Part shown: piece after piece, positions 9,272 through 20,106 of the stretch | Layout of the letters: each line of letters begins with the position of its first letter | How positions within the stretch are numbered: the stretch's first letter is position 1 | From: Stagonosporopsis chrysanthemi | Lineage: Eukaryota; Ascomycota; Dothideomycetes; Pleosporales; Didymellaceae | Direction of reading: 5' to 3' | Length of the DNA stretch: 64,000 bases | Assembly: GCA_022560025.1 (NCBI GenBank) | Contig: JAFISE010000049.1 | Location: forward strand, 62,001-126,000 | Made by a program: the position numbers and the translations under genes | Notes under the pieces: model-generated | What the model was told of the DNA's origin: nothing | The model's input: only the letters and a program-made list of their open reading frames with translations | Databases searched by the model: none

Positions 9272-12031
9272 CTAATCATAAAGATCAATGTCACCATCAC
9301 CATCCTCCAGCTCCGCAACAGCATCCGACTCGTCGTACATCTCTGAGTCCTCTTCGCTGTCGCTGTGATTAGGCAGCACGATAACGTGACCGTCTTCGAG
9401 CGTCACGCGGGCGGTCTCTCCATCTTTGACGGCACCGCGCAGGATAAGCACCGCAAGACGGTTGAGAACTTCTTTCTCGATGAGACGAGCCAGAGGACGG
9501 GCGCCGTAGGCGGGCGAGTAGCCTGCTGAGCCAAGGTAGTCGCGAACGCTATCGGACATGTCAATGCGGACGTTGCGGCCGTTGGTATGAAGGCGCTTCT
9601 GGATTTCCTCCATGCGGACGTCGACGATTCTGCGGATCTCTCTCTTAGTGAGACGGTTGAAGATGACAGTGCTGGAGATGCGGTTGAGAAATTCGGGAAG
9701 GAACCAGCTGCGAAGAGCGCCCATGACCAGCTCGCGCGTGGTGGGGTCAATTTTGCCGTCAGGAGAGTTGGGACGGGCGAGGTGCTCGGCGCCCAGGTTC
9801 GAGGTCATAACGACGATGCAGTTCTTTGCGTCAACGATGCGACCCTGGCCATCGGTGATGCGGCCATCGTCCATGAGCTGCAGAAGCACGGTCAAGACTT
9901 CTTTGGCAGCCTTCTCCACCTCATCAAAGAGCAAGATCGAGAAAGGCTTGCGGCGGAGAGCTTCGGTGAGCTGTCCGCCTGCGTCGTGACCGACATAACC
10001 GGGAGGTGCACCAATCATGCGGCTGAGAGAGTGTCGCTCCTGGTACTCGGACATATCGAGGCGGATCATGGACTTCGGATCGTCGAATAGGAACTCAGCA
10101 AGAGCCTTTGTAAGCAACGTCTTACCGGTACCAGATGGACCACAGAAGAGGAAGCTAGGTGGCTGGTTGGGGTTGGCAAGACCGGAGCGTTGAAGACGGA
10201 TGGCGTTCGAAACTGCAACAACGGCCTCCTTCTGACCGACGACCGTATGGTTCAGGTGACGCTCCATGTTGAGCAGCTTCTCTTTCTCAGTAGTCCTGAG
10301 TCGGGTGACTGGAATACCGGTCCAGCGAGCGACGATTTCGTTGATCTGGTCAGGGCCGACATTGTCGCTAAGCAGGGTCTGACCGTCGCCACCCTGGTGA
10401 GCCCACATCTCAGCATCTGCCTGAGCCTTCTGCTTCTCGAGCTCTTGGATGCGATGCTCGACGTCTGGAATGGCGTAGTACTTCAAATCTGAAGCTGTTT
10501 GGATGTCGCGCATACGCTCGGCCTCAGCAAGCTTGTTCTTGAGGCCGTCGAGCTTGACCTTCTGGTCCTGAATCTCCCGGCCGCGTCCTTTCTCGCGCTC
10601 GTACATGTCGCGGAGAGGTTTGAGATCTTCCTCAATGTTGGCTGCCTCTGCGCGGGCTTCCTTGAGACGCTCGATTGAAGCCTCGTCCTTCTCGCGAGAG
10701 AGGGCGTGGATCTCGATCTGTAGTTGGCGGTGGCGTCGCTCAAGATTATCGAGCGCTTCGGGTTGCGACTCTCGAGTGACACGGACAGCTGCTGCTGCCT
10801 CATCAACGAGATCAACGGCAGAGTCGGGAAGGCGACGTTGTGTTAGGTAGCGAGCAGCGAGAGTTGCAGCAGCAACGATAGCACCGTCCATGATAGTGAC
10901 ACCGTGGTGGGTCTCGTACTTCTCCTTCAGACCTCGCAGAATCGAGATGGTCTCAGGAATTGAAGGCTCCTTAACCAGAACCTGCTGGAAACGACGCTCA
11001 AAAGCCTGATCCTTCTCGATGTACTTGCGATATTCGGCGAGTGTAGTAGCACCAATGCAGTGCAACTGTCCACGGGCAAGCATAGGCTTAAGCAAGTTCG
11101 CCGCATCCATACCACCCTCACCGGATGAACCAGCACCCATGAGCAGATGGATTTCGTCCACAAACAATACTATCATCTCTTTGGAATCCTCAATCTCCTT
11201 TAGAACGCCCTTCATGCGCTCTTCAAACTCTCCACGGTACTTGCTGCCAGCAACTAGAGCACCGACGTCCAGGGAGAGCAACTTGCAGGCTGCTAAGTTG
11301 GCAGGCACATCTGCATCGACGATTCGGCGGGCAAGACCTTCAACGACTGTTGTCTTACCGACACCGGGCTCTCCAATCAGGACGGGGTTGTTCTTCGTCC
11401 GTCGTGACAGAATGCGGATGACTCGTCGAATTTCTTCCTCACGACCTATGACTGGGTCGATCTTTCCTTCCCGTGCCATGCTGGTCATGTCGATTGTGAA
11501 TTTCCTCAGGTTCTCATTATCTTCCTCCGCGTCAGCCGTCTTAGAGTCGACTCGCTTGGTGCCTCGCAACGCCTGAATGGCATTGTCGATTTGCTTTGCG
11601 TTCGGCACGTTCGCGTCGGCGAGACATCGTTGTATTTGGGAATCCTTGCAGAGCGATTGGATGAGATGGTCGACGGCAATGAAACTGTCCTTTTGCGTGC
11701 GGCTCAGGTCCTCTGCGTTGCGGAGGGTCTCAGCCATCTTGGGTGAAGGCGATGTGCGCTCTGGCGGAGGGTCCTGGCTCGGTAGCCGTACCAGAGCCTT
11801 CTTTAGGGCGCGTTCGAATAGTTGTGCGTCGCCATTGGCGCGTTCAATGACCTGCTTGAACAGCGGCGGAGGCGGGATATCGACCTGATTTGCTTGGTCC
11901 TTCGGCGGGTCTATCAGCGAGACCGCAAGATGTAGAGGTGTGAGTTGCGAATGCGAATAGCCCTTGGCCAGCTCGAAGCTGTCTGCCAGAGCCTTCGCGG
12001 CGCGGTCGGTGTACGCATCGAATGAAGTCAT
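9272..12031 (-). CDS. HSP104: Hsp104/ClpB protein disaggregase
   Basis: Single uninterrupted 919-aa frame. This hexameric AAA+ chaperone extracts polypeptides from aggregates with Hsp70/Hsp40 and underlies thermotolerance and prion propagation in fungi. Order of domains: Clp N-domain (1-~150), NBD1 with Walker A GEPGVGKT (~215) and Walker B VLFVDEIH, a coiled-coil middle domain (~400-540) rich in Glu/Lys/Arg, and NBD2 with Walker A GPSGTGKT and Walker B ILLFDE. The C-terminal domain ends in a strongly acidic tail (DGDGDIDLYD), as expected for the cytosolic fungal protein rather than the mitochondrial Hsp78, which would have a presequence and no N-domain. Length matches the family (~900). No intron, common for heat-induced genes. 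The upstream region has TATA and heat-shock-element matches. Confidence 0.97.
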   Translation of the reverse strand: MTSFDAYTDRAAKALADSFELAKGYSHSQLTPLHLAVSLIDPPKDQANQVDIPPPPLFKQVIERANGDAQLFERALKKALVRLPSQDPPPERTSPSPKMAETLRNAEDLSRTQKDSFIAVDHLIQSLCKDSQIQRCLADANVPNAKQIDNAIQALRGTKRVDSKTADAEEDNENLRKFTIDMTSMAREGKIDPVIGREEEIRRVIRILSRRTKNNPVLIGEPGVGKTTVVEGLARRIVDADVPANLAACKLLSLDVGALVAGSKYRGEFEERMKGVLKEIEDSKEMIVLFVDEIHLLMGAGSSGEGGMDAANLLKPMLARGQLHCIGATTLAEYRKYIEKDQAFERRFQQVLVKEPSIPETISILRGLKEKYETHHGVTIMDGAIVAAATLAARYLTQRRLPDSAVDLVDEAAAAVRVTRESQPEALDNLERRHRQLQIEIHALSREKDEASIERLKEARAEAANIEEDLKPLRDMYEREKGRGREIQDQKVKLDGLKNKLAEAERMRDIQTASDLKYYAIPDVEHRIQELEKQKAQADAEMWAHQGGDGQTLLSDNVGPDQINEIVARWTGIPVTRLRTTEKEKLLNMERHLNHTVVGQKEAVVAVSNAIRLQRSGLANPNQPPSFLFCGPSGTGKTLLTKALAEFLFDDPKSMIRLDMSEYQERHSLSRMIGAPPGYVGHDAGGQLTEALRRKPFSILLFDEVEKAAKEVLTVLLQLMDDGRITDGQGRIVDAKNCIVVMTSNLGAEHLARPNSPDGKIDPTTRELVMGALRSWFLPEFLNRISSTVIFNRLTKREIRRIVDVRMEEIQKRLHTNGRNVRIDMSDSVRDYLGSAGYSPAYGARPLARLIEKEVLNRLAVLILRGAVKDGETARVTLEDGHVIVLPNHSDSEEDSEMYDESDAVAELEDGDGDIDLYD

Positions 12032-12190
12032 TGTTGTGTGTGACTAGAGCTTTGTGTGTTTGGCGTGAAAGCCAGCGAGGTATCGTTTGGTGTAGACAGG
12101 TAGGCAAGCAGTATCTTGAGTACTACGCAAGCGAGTTGTTTAGTTGAATTAGCTGAGTCTGATGGATGGACAAGGACTAGGAGGTCTGGA

Positions 12191-12334
12191 TTTTTATATA
12201 GTTGCAGGGCACAGTTCGAGGATTTTCGAGTAAAGGCCAGCTGCATCACGAGTGTTCCTGCTTTGTCTCGAACCTCATGGTATCATCCGCAGTCCCACCA
12301 ACCTTGGAACCGGGCAGCACCTGCCAGAAGATTC
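12191..12334 (-). promoter_or_regulatory. HSP104 core promoter: TATA box and heat-shock elements
   Basis: On the minus strand a TATATAAAAA box (12200-12191) lies about 160 nt before the ATG. Upstream of it, 12215-12227 reads TTC-GA-GGA-TT-TTC, three 5-bp heat-shock units with one mismatch in the middle unit. 12327-12334 reads GAAGATTC, a perfect two-unit nGAAnnTTCn. Spacing and order fit an Hsf1-driven promoter. Binding is inferred. Confidence 0.6.
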
Positions 12335-12804
12335 CGGCTCGCGCTACGTCATGCCGGACTGTCTGAAAGCGGACTAGTGTGACCCCACTCGCCGGTCAGT
12401 CACATATCATGCAGTGAACATCAGACGTTGTGTAACAACACGTTAAAATGAACAGTTCCGCATTGGCATTGATCGCTGCATTGATTACTTTGACTAAACA
12501 ATGCTGTATCGCAAGGCAAACACAAAGTACCATGGGCGGATGTTGCAGCCCAGATGTAAAAATAAGCCCAAAGCCTCGTCGAATCACCCAAGGACACCTC
12601 AATTGAGCCCCACTCGTGACTGCTGATGCCCAAGAAATGCATCTCCAGGCCTGCAGAGGCTGCTGGGTCAGACCGTCTGGATTCACTGGATGAGGACTCG
12701 TAAGAACGACCATCGCATTAGTGCCGGACGAGCATGCAGGCATCTATGAATCACTCGTCGCTTGGTGTCCTGTACGCAGACCCCCCCCCCCCCTCAAAAG
12801 GGTT
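12335..12804. other. Upstream flank of HSP104 and 3' flank of the SLC6 relic
   Basis: No gene recognised. Open frames at 12396-12743 (minus) are short and unlike known families. It ends with a 13-bp poly-C tract. Confidence 0.4.
12781..12793 (+). repeat. Poly-C tract (C13)
   Basis: Thirteen consecutive cytosines just downstream of the SLC6-like relic (on its strand, G13). A length-variable mononucleotide tract, also a likely sequencing trouble spot. Confidence 0.9.
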
Positions 12805-13832
12805 TTATGTTCCTATCGCATAGCTGCTGTGATGTGCGCCTACCGCTGAGCCTGTCGCTGTCAACCTCTTGCTCATATCGACGATTTCCTCGCTCGTCCT
12901 GTGTCCGCTCTTCATTTGATCATTGAGCTGCGCCTCCAGTACCGTGCTTTCAAGCAGTGGTTCTGTCAAAGCCTCTCCCTCAGACCGCCTTCTAACTGGT
13001 ACGAGATTGTCAAACCAACCTAGCACTATATATGAGAGCAAAATCGCAACGATACCTTTATGTGCCAATGTGAAGCCAACAATGTGCAAGGGGTCATGGC
13101 GGGGGCGGTAGAAGTCGGGGTACGCGAAACTCAAGTTCGTGGCCAGGAGTGGACAGGTGATGTAGCGTAGAAAAGGCGCTCAGGACACGGATATGTTCCA
13201 GTGTTGCCCCTGCCAACGATGATGTTAAGGTCGCGGCGAAGTTGGTTGACGTAGAGGCGTTAAAGTGCACAATGTGAACATGAGGCATAATAGACGCTCA
13301 CCGGGTAGAGAACAAGCCACCACAAGCGGTTGGTGATGAGCCGTTTCACCCAGGACTGTGGAGCTGCGTGTTCAGGCGTCCTTGCAAGACACCGCGCACC
13401 AGCCAAACTAGCGATGAAGAGGCCAAATCCAAGGCCAGTACCAGCTTCAGCGCTCACAGCATGGCCCAGTACAACACCAAAGTATCATGTCAGAAAAAAT
13501 CAACATTGTAAATGATGAAAGAAGATAGTCCGACTTGGCTGATAACATCTTTCCAGCGATAGAAGGTCGTTGCTGCGACGTACTTGGCCCACACAACGAG
13601 GACAAGGGCTAGGTTGTTGATCCAGGCATCAACTTTATTGAGCAGATGGTATCCAAACTCGGTGCAGAACGGAAGTGAGACCATGTAGCAAAGTATCATG
13701 TACCCTGTAACGACCCAAATTCTCTTGTAATGCGGATGAGCGTCCAGAGTCATCGTCGTCCAGCATCGCATATGCAGAGCTGATTCCCTCAACGAGCAGA
13801 GTCAGAAACCGATATCGAAGCTACCACCCATC
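12805..13832 (-). pseudogene. Decayed SLC6 (neurotransmitter:sodium symporter family) transporter, C-terminal part
   Basis: Reading the minus strand in shifting frames gives a run of SLC6-like late membrane helices. Near 13830 a frame gives LLVEGISSAYAML, then another frame carries LPFCTEFGYHLLNKVDAWINN and SATTF-like TM segments, then HAVSAEAGTGLGFGLF, then WWLVLYPV, then QLRRDLNIIVGRGN, then APFLRYITCPLLATNLSFAYP and DPLHIVGF. Joining them needs at least three frame changes: near 13780, in a T-run near 13490, and near 13225. There is also an in-frame TGA where the family normally has Trp (before APFLRY, ~13185), and no clean acceptor follows the GTGAGC donor near 13308. The N-terminal helices (sodium-site region) are not recognisable upstream. 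The combination indicates a pseudogene rather than an intron-rich gene. The last block ends at 12805 with a polar tail. Confidence 0.75.
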
Positions 13833-14911
13833 GTTGTAGCATCTGGACGGAGCCCAAGGAAGCCGATAATACAGTGCAAGTTCTAGGGGATCTGGACGAG
13901 TTGTGGCACCTATACAGGGCGTCGCACATTTGTTTGACGAGCGATGAGCACACGTGGCAGTACGTCATGTCTTGCGTCTAGGTTGTAGATCACACCCATT
14001 CCTAAAGATCTTCAGAAGCGCGCTGGCAATTTATGGATTGACCACTAAGATCTATTCAGTGCGTGTAGATCGAGGTAACGGAGGATTCTGTGACTGGACA
14101 TCAAGGGAATCGGTAAACAAGGGAGGTCGGCGCAAAATTTGAAGAACGATTGTACCTCACCACCAGTGCTTTCGTTGTTTAAAGACAGGCTGCGATAGGC
14201 AGTACGCGGCAGCAGTTCCCTATTCGCTTTCCGTCGCTTCTGAATTTCAGGCTAAGTGCTTGCAGACACCCGGAATGACTCTCGTTCCCCATGAACTCTG
14301 AACGGCGACATACAATAGCCTGCTGGTTTTTAATGTTTAGCTATAAGCCTGTACCTCGAGAAACGATTCTAGAACTGTGCTACATCATGTTTGACTTGAA
14401 GCGTCCAGATATAACATGGCTCTCTAAGGATTTGGCAGATCTGATGTCTCCAGCTTATTATGGGTGAGGTTCCCCAGAATCCAAGGGCTGTATCACTCCA
14501 GTCGTCTGACGAAAGATCGCACAACTTCGCTTCCACTTTCTATGTTAGTAGCGGCCTTCCTGTCCTGGACTGATTATCTCGTGAAGCTATGAGCGTTCCA
14601 TACACCAATGCACCTAGCTGATGGGATGCGAGCACTGGTCCGAGCGTGAGCCGGGACCACACCTCGTCAAAGCTGCGGCGAGTCCATATTGTAGTACGGC
14701 GTAGATCATCTGTCTCTCCTCTCCAGGTTACTACTTGACATGTGCTGACGCAATTTCCGAAGGTATTATAGATTTCGTGTAGGTTGAGACCTTGGCCGAT
14801 AAAGTACAAACACCTGGCTTGGTCCGGTTCGTCCGAGTCTTGACAAGTGGATTGCGAAGAATATGCTTACTACAGCAGCGCTCTCGGTGACGATACCCAT
14901 CCAACATGGAT
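13833..14911. other. Gene-free stretch upstream of the SLC6 relic
   Basis: 1.08 kb. If the symporter was once full length its N-terminal half should lie here, but I could not recognise symporter motifs. Open frames (13954-14142, 14540-14809) look like chance. The DNA is more AT-rich than flanking genes. Probably degraded sequence plus the 3' flank of the dehydrogenase gene. Confidence 0.4.
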
Positions 14912-16004
14912 TTAGACGATCACATTGATATCCTCGCCCTTGAGCGCCGCCTCAGTAGTAGCTTTTAAGGTGTCGCCGAGGTTCTTGATCGTTTGCTGGG
15001 AAAACCATGCCAAATGTGGACTCATGGTGATATTCAAGTCCTTTGCTTCTTCAGAAAGGAGTGGGGTGTCTTCTGGACCCCCGACAGGCTCGACCCGGTA
15101 CACGTCGGTTGCATAGCCAGCAATGCGCCTTTCCTTCAAGGCCTGCACAACGGCGGCCTCGTCCACAATGCCTCCTCTTGCGATGTTAATTAAGACTGCA
15201 TATGGGTGCATCTTCCCGAGCTCAGCTGTAGATATGAGGTTTAGCGTTTCTGGATTGCGCGGCAGTGACAGTACGATAACCGTTGCTTGTTTGAGAACTT
15301 GGTCAAACGGTACACGTCCGTCTTCCGCATTTGGTGCTGGGCGCACATCTCGTGCAGATTCGAGTGAGGGGTCGGAGGATGGTTTGCGAGCTGCTATGAG
15401 CACCTTCATCCCCAGAGCGCCGGCAATGGCCGCGATACGCTTCCCTAAAGCACGGTCAGCCTCCGTTCCATCGTGGGGCACGAAAGCACGCACCAAGGCC
15501 TCCATAGCCCACAATTCCCAGAACTTCATCTCCACAGGTCAACGGAGGCTTGCCATCGGGTAGGCGTAGATAAGCGTTGACACTACCCCTCAGCTTCCAT
15601 TCACTGGGATGACGACGCGTAACCTGATCCAGTAAAACGGTCCTGCGGCGTGCCGCAAAGTAGAGGCTTATCGCGTGCTCAGATACTGCCTCTAGATTTG
15701 CCCCTGGGCAGTTGCAGACTCGGATGGCTCGTGCCTTGCAAGAATGGAGGTCAACGCAGTCCGTGCCAGTTGCGGAGACAATAACGTAACGCAATCGCGG
15801 CGTGACATCGTGGCTGAGTGTTTCAGCGTCGAGCTTCACGGTTGTGACGATAACAACATCGGCATTGCGGATGCGGTCATGCAAATCAGCGCGAGTGGAG
15901 GTCGTGGTGTATCTTGTGAGGCTGTAGGTCGTGTTAGGGGGAAGGTCGAGGGTTTCAAACAATGGCTGATGCTGGTCTTCGAGCGCGACAATTTCGAAGT
16001 GCAT
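14912..16004 (-). CDS. NAD(P)-dependent D-isomer 2-hydroxyacid dehydrogenase
   Basis: Exons 16004-15494 and 15444-14912, 347 aa, the usual family length. Interconverts 2-oxo acids and D-2-hydroxy acids; the exact substrate is not predictable. The split substrate-binding domain comes first (LRYVIVSATGTDCVDL ~80). The Rossmann domain is marked by GYGGLGKRIA (GxGxxG), which is formed across the intron and so validates it. Catalytic residues are visible: Arg in NIARGGIVDE, Glu in RVEPVGGPEDTPLL, His in MSPHLAWFS. An in-frame ATG 29 codons upstream (16091) would add a Cys-rich stretch; I prefer 16004 because MHFEIVAL starts like the family. Divergent from the permease gene. Confidence 0.9.
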
Positions 16005-16975
16005 GGCGATGACGTAGCGAGTGGAGCAGCACTTCCAACAATTGCACGGGGAATCGTGGGACTTCGTGCTCGCAATGTGGACAGTGGACACTAGCTTTTT
16101 TGTAATCGTCTAGCGCTAGTGGACTGACTGTCTGTCGTGCCGTTGCCGACAGACTTTCGTCATTGTCATTGCGACATGGTAGGGCGTGTGCGCGCTTTCC
16201 GAAGTCAGACTGTCAAACAATTTGAATGACAAGGAAGGAGCAACCAAAACCATTGAATAAGGCAACCACAGTGCACACCTTGTAGCAATCTTCAGACAAT
16301 TCCCCTTTACTTGCCCAGCTGATGCTGCGATCCCCTCGTTTATCGCAGCCTATCACATGCTTTCACAAGACCCTGATGCAGGTGATTTTATCTGCCCATG
16401 AAACCGGATTCAGTTGTTGCACGGTTGCAAGCCCAAAACGCCAGTTCGGCCATCTTGGCCACGCTTATTGGCTGCCAATCCAATCAGACGTCGAGAGCGA
16501 CCAGCCGGCGACCACCCAGCAAGCACTCCACTGACACTGAGGCTTTTTTCTCCCATTCGATGGCTGCTGCACGGCTCACGCACGTTATACGCGATGCGAC
16601 TCGGGGAACGGCAGGGAAAATTTGATTCTTCTAGAAACACGGTTGTCGAGTGGTGAGCGGATGACCTTCCGCCCCAGGTCGGTGGTGATTTCGGCGGCAC
16701 CAAGGCGTACCATCCATCATGAGCGAGACCTTGAACCACTCACACACGCTAAGGGCGGACCCGGCCCAAGTGAGATTCGCGTGGGCATGCGAGCGCTGTT
16801 GCCGGTACCAGGCTAGCAGGGAACTCACACAACGCCCGCCTGTCTGCAGCCCTTCAAAGCTGGCGCGGGCCCCGTCAACCGGCTCTTGGTTCAGAGACCT
16901 TTTCACGCACGACAACGCCCGAGGACCCTCCACTACCCGGCCAGCCTCTAGGATACCGCTTTTCTACCGTCCACC
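16005..16975. promoter_or_regulatory. Divergent intergenic region: dehydrogenase / permease
   Basis: 0.97 kb shared upstream region. An ATG at 16719 opens a 129-codon frame that overlaps the start of the permease in another frame; if transcribed it would act as an overlapping upstream ORF, but it has no protein-like character. No clear TATA. Confidence 0.45.
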
Positions 16976-18960
16976 ATGGCCAGTTCCGCCCACGCGTATG
17001 GCACGCAGTCAGATGCGTATGCCGCCGAGAATGATGTTATTCCTCGCACCACTTCCGAGAAGGGGAGGAAGCTCAGTCTCGGCAAGGCGCCCTCTGAGGG
17101 TGCGTTGAACGACTCCGATGATGTCCTCGCGGCCATGGGCTACAAGTCCGAACTTGTACGCTCGAGATCTACACTCCAGGTTGCTTTCATGTCGTTCGTT
17201 CTGGCCTCCATTCCGTACGGATTGGCCACCACGCTTTACTATCCGGTCGTCAATGGTGGTCCAGTGACCATCATCTGGGGATGGCTCGCTGTTTCTCTAA
17301 TTATTCTCTGCGTTGCAGCCTCTCTAGGAGAGATCACCAGTGTTTACCCTACCAGCGGCGGCGTTTACTACCAGACTTTTATGTTGGCCGCTCCTTCTTA
17401 CCGAAAGATCGCCTCATGGATTTGTGGTTGGTGTTTCGTCGTTGGCAACATAACCATTACTCTTTCCGTCAACTTCGCTACTGCTCTCTTCTACGTGGCA
17501 TGCATCAATGTGTTTACCGACGCAGATGGCAACGGAATCTTTGCAGGCACAACGTGGCAGGTCTACCTGATCTTCCTCGGCGTTACACTTCTGTGTAACA
17601 TTGTTTGTGTTACCTCCAACAAATGGCTCCCATGGCTCGATGTGAGACCCCCCATCCAGTTTTGTGTGGTCTGTTACTTATCAAGCGTAGACCTTTGCCA
17701 TCTTTTGGACTCTTGCCGGTGTCATCGCCATTGTTGTGTGCGTGCTTGCCATTGCGAAGAACGGTCGCCACAGCGCCGAATACGTTTTCACCACCCTCGA
17801 TACCTCTAACTCTGGATGGATCCCCGGATGGTCGTTCATGGTTGGACTTCTCCACGCAGCCTACGCGACATCCTCGACCGGAATGATTGTCTCGTGAGCA
17901 TGCCCTTTACTTCTGCCAGAGCGACACGCAATCTTGCCCTTGCGCTTGCCCATGCCTAAGCACTTCATCCCATGCAGTTTTCCAGAGCAGCATTTCCACC
18001 CAAGCAACCTTGTCGTACCATCCACGCGACTTCCCTATCCATTGCGACTTGTGTTCGATAAGAAATGGTAATTTGCTCGAGAGTCGTCCACATGCTGACT
18101 AGTATGCAGTATGTGCGAAGAAGTCCGTCACCCTGCGACTCAGGTCCCCAAAGCCATGGTCGGCACCATCATTCTTAACACTGTCTGCGGCCTCATCTTC
18201 CTCATTCCCCTCGTCTTCGTCATGCCCGACCAGGCTTACCTCGCCGGTCTCTTGTCTGGTCAGCCCACTCCCGCTATCATTGTAGACGCTATTGGCTCCT
18301 CCGGAGGCGCCATCGGCCTTCTCCTACCGCTCATGGTTCTTGGACTGTTCTGCGGTATTGGATGTACCACTGCCACATCCCGCGCCATATATGCCTTCGC
18401 TCGTGATGGCGGAATTCCTGGCTACAAGATGTGGAGGGTCGTCAACCCCAAGTTTGATGTACCGGTCAACGCCATGATGATGAGCATGGTGGTTCAGCTT
18501 GCACTTGGTCTCATCTACTTCGGTGCCGCTGCCGCTTTCAACGCTTTCTCCGGTGTTGGTGTCATTTGCTTGACACTCAGTTACGCCGCCCCCATTGCGT
18601 GCTCTCTGCTGGGTGGCCGTAAGCAGGTTGTTGACGGACAGTTCCATCTCGGGAAGCTTGGTCTGTTCTGCAACGTTGTCGCTCTTGGTAACTTCATGCT
18701 TGCAACCTGTTCATCCTTCTCTGCTAACGTCTATTACAGCCTGGTCTGCGCTCGCAACTCCGCTCTTCTGTATGCCTACCTATCTCCCCGTCACCCCTAC
18801 TTCGATGAACTACGCTTCCGTCGTCCTCGCTGCCGTCATTCTTGTCTCCACCATTTGGTACTTCGTCTGGGGCAAGGCCAACTACGAGGGTCCGCCAACA
18901 CACGAGGATGCTGTGCTCGAGGCGAGGAGGGCAAGCTTCGTCAGCACACATAGCAAATAA
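16976..18960 (+). CDS. APC-family amino acid / GABA-choline type permease
   Basis: Exons 16976-17641, 17691-17893, 18110-18687 and 18740-18960, 555 aa. A 12-helix plasma-membrane transporter of the amino acid-polyamine-organocation family, in the fungal Uga4/Hnm1-like branch. A hydrophilic ~65-residue N-terminus is followed by TM1 with the motif ASIPYGLATTLYYPVVNGGP, GEITSVYPTSGGVYY and GWCFVVGNI. The conserved SMCEEVRHPATQVPKA sequence is created by joining exons 2 and 3, supporting the unusually long 216-nt second intron. RAIYAFARDGGIPG follows, then the last helices. The tail is short and polar. Substrate could be GABA, choline, or another amino acid; the sequence does not decide. Confidence 0.9.
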
Positions 18961-20106
18961 GCTCTATTGGTTGACACGTTCAGTTTTGCGCGTCAACTGG
19001 CTGTCTCGCTGGCGGAAGGAGAGCTACTTTCATTTGCAAAAGTTCACTTGAGTAACCAGCTCGTGAGCTTACTGTACATTGCTACGATTTTACCAATATA
19101 CCCAAGTCATCGCTTTGCGCTTGTCTTTTCTGCATCTCACAACTTGTGAAAGGCTACTCCAAGCCCGGAACTTCTACATACCCGCTTTCTCGGTCATTGT
19201 CGTCACTAGCTTTTGCCTCAGCGGCTAGTGCGAGTCCGTCGAACCCGCAAATTTGAACAATGACAGTCAGGCCGCTTCCAGCCGCGATCCACTACGAGGC
19301 TTAGTCGCTAGGTGTTTGTTCAGAGCAGCCTGGAACGATTCTCTTAGGCCTAATTTGATCATGATGTATGTACAGTGTCGGTGGCCCCGCTTACCTACCC
19401 AGAACGCTCTGTGATCCGGACCACCTAACTCAAGCACATCTAATGACCCACGTAAAACACCTGAAAGCAAGGCTGAAAGACTGCAGTATACGGACCCCCG
19501 CGAGCACTGTCTACTGACCGGCGTCTTGCCGCTAAGCACTTCTGCCAAATACACGCGACAGTCTTTTTATTTGATAATGCAATATCGCGACACAGCTGCA
19601 ACTTATCGCATCGTCCCCTGAGGCTACGCAATGCCTTGTCCATGATCGGCTGGCTGATGCATCAAAGGAAGGTTGTCAACCATTGGCTTATTGTTGAAGT
19701 ATACGGAATTTGACGTGACGTCGGCTGTCGAGTTGCATACAAAAGCGTCGACCGCAATTCCTAGTCCCATAGAATGCGATCATGTGATGAGCTTGAATCC
19801 TGCACCCACATTTGTTAGACAGTAGCGAGCGCGTCACACTCATATAATCCGCGAATTGATCAGTGTCTAGCCAATCCTGAATGTAAACATTCGCTTGTCA
19901 AGAGGTGCTGTATGTCAGCTGGCGATCACCTGCCCAATTTGAGCGCCTGGCTATTACCTTTACACGCGTGTAGAACAACACGACCACGCTGCATCACCAG
20001 TCGATTGGTAAGCTGACTGCAGACAGAAAGGTAAATATAAGCTTCTTGTTATCCGTAGGTCGCCAATTTTTTTACATCAACATCACAACAACGAGCGTAG
20101 ACAGAA
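18961..20106. other. Intergenic between permease and epoxide hydrolase
   Basis: 1.15 kb between tandem genes. No gene seen. AT-rich towards the epoxide hydrolase, with TATAAG near 20036 about 70 nt before its ATG, a plausible TATA element. Confidence 0.45.

Noticed and set aside
11019..11576. 185-codon + strand frame antisense to HSP104
   Set aside because: Shadow of the conserved HSP104 reading frame.
16719..17108. 129-codon frame overlapping the permease start
   Set aside because: Out of frame with an evident permease; at most an overlapping uORF.
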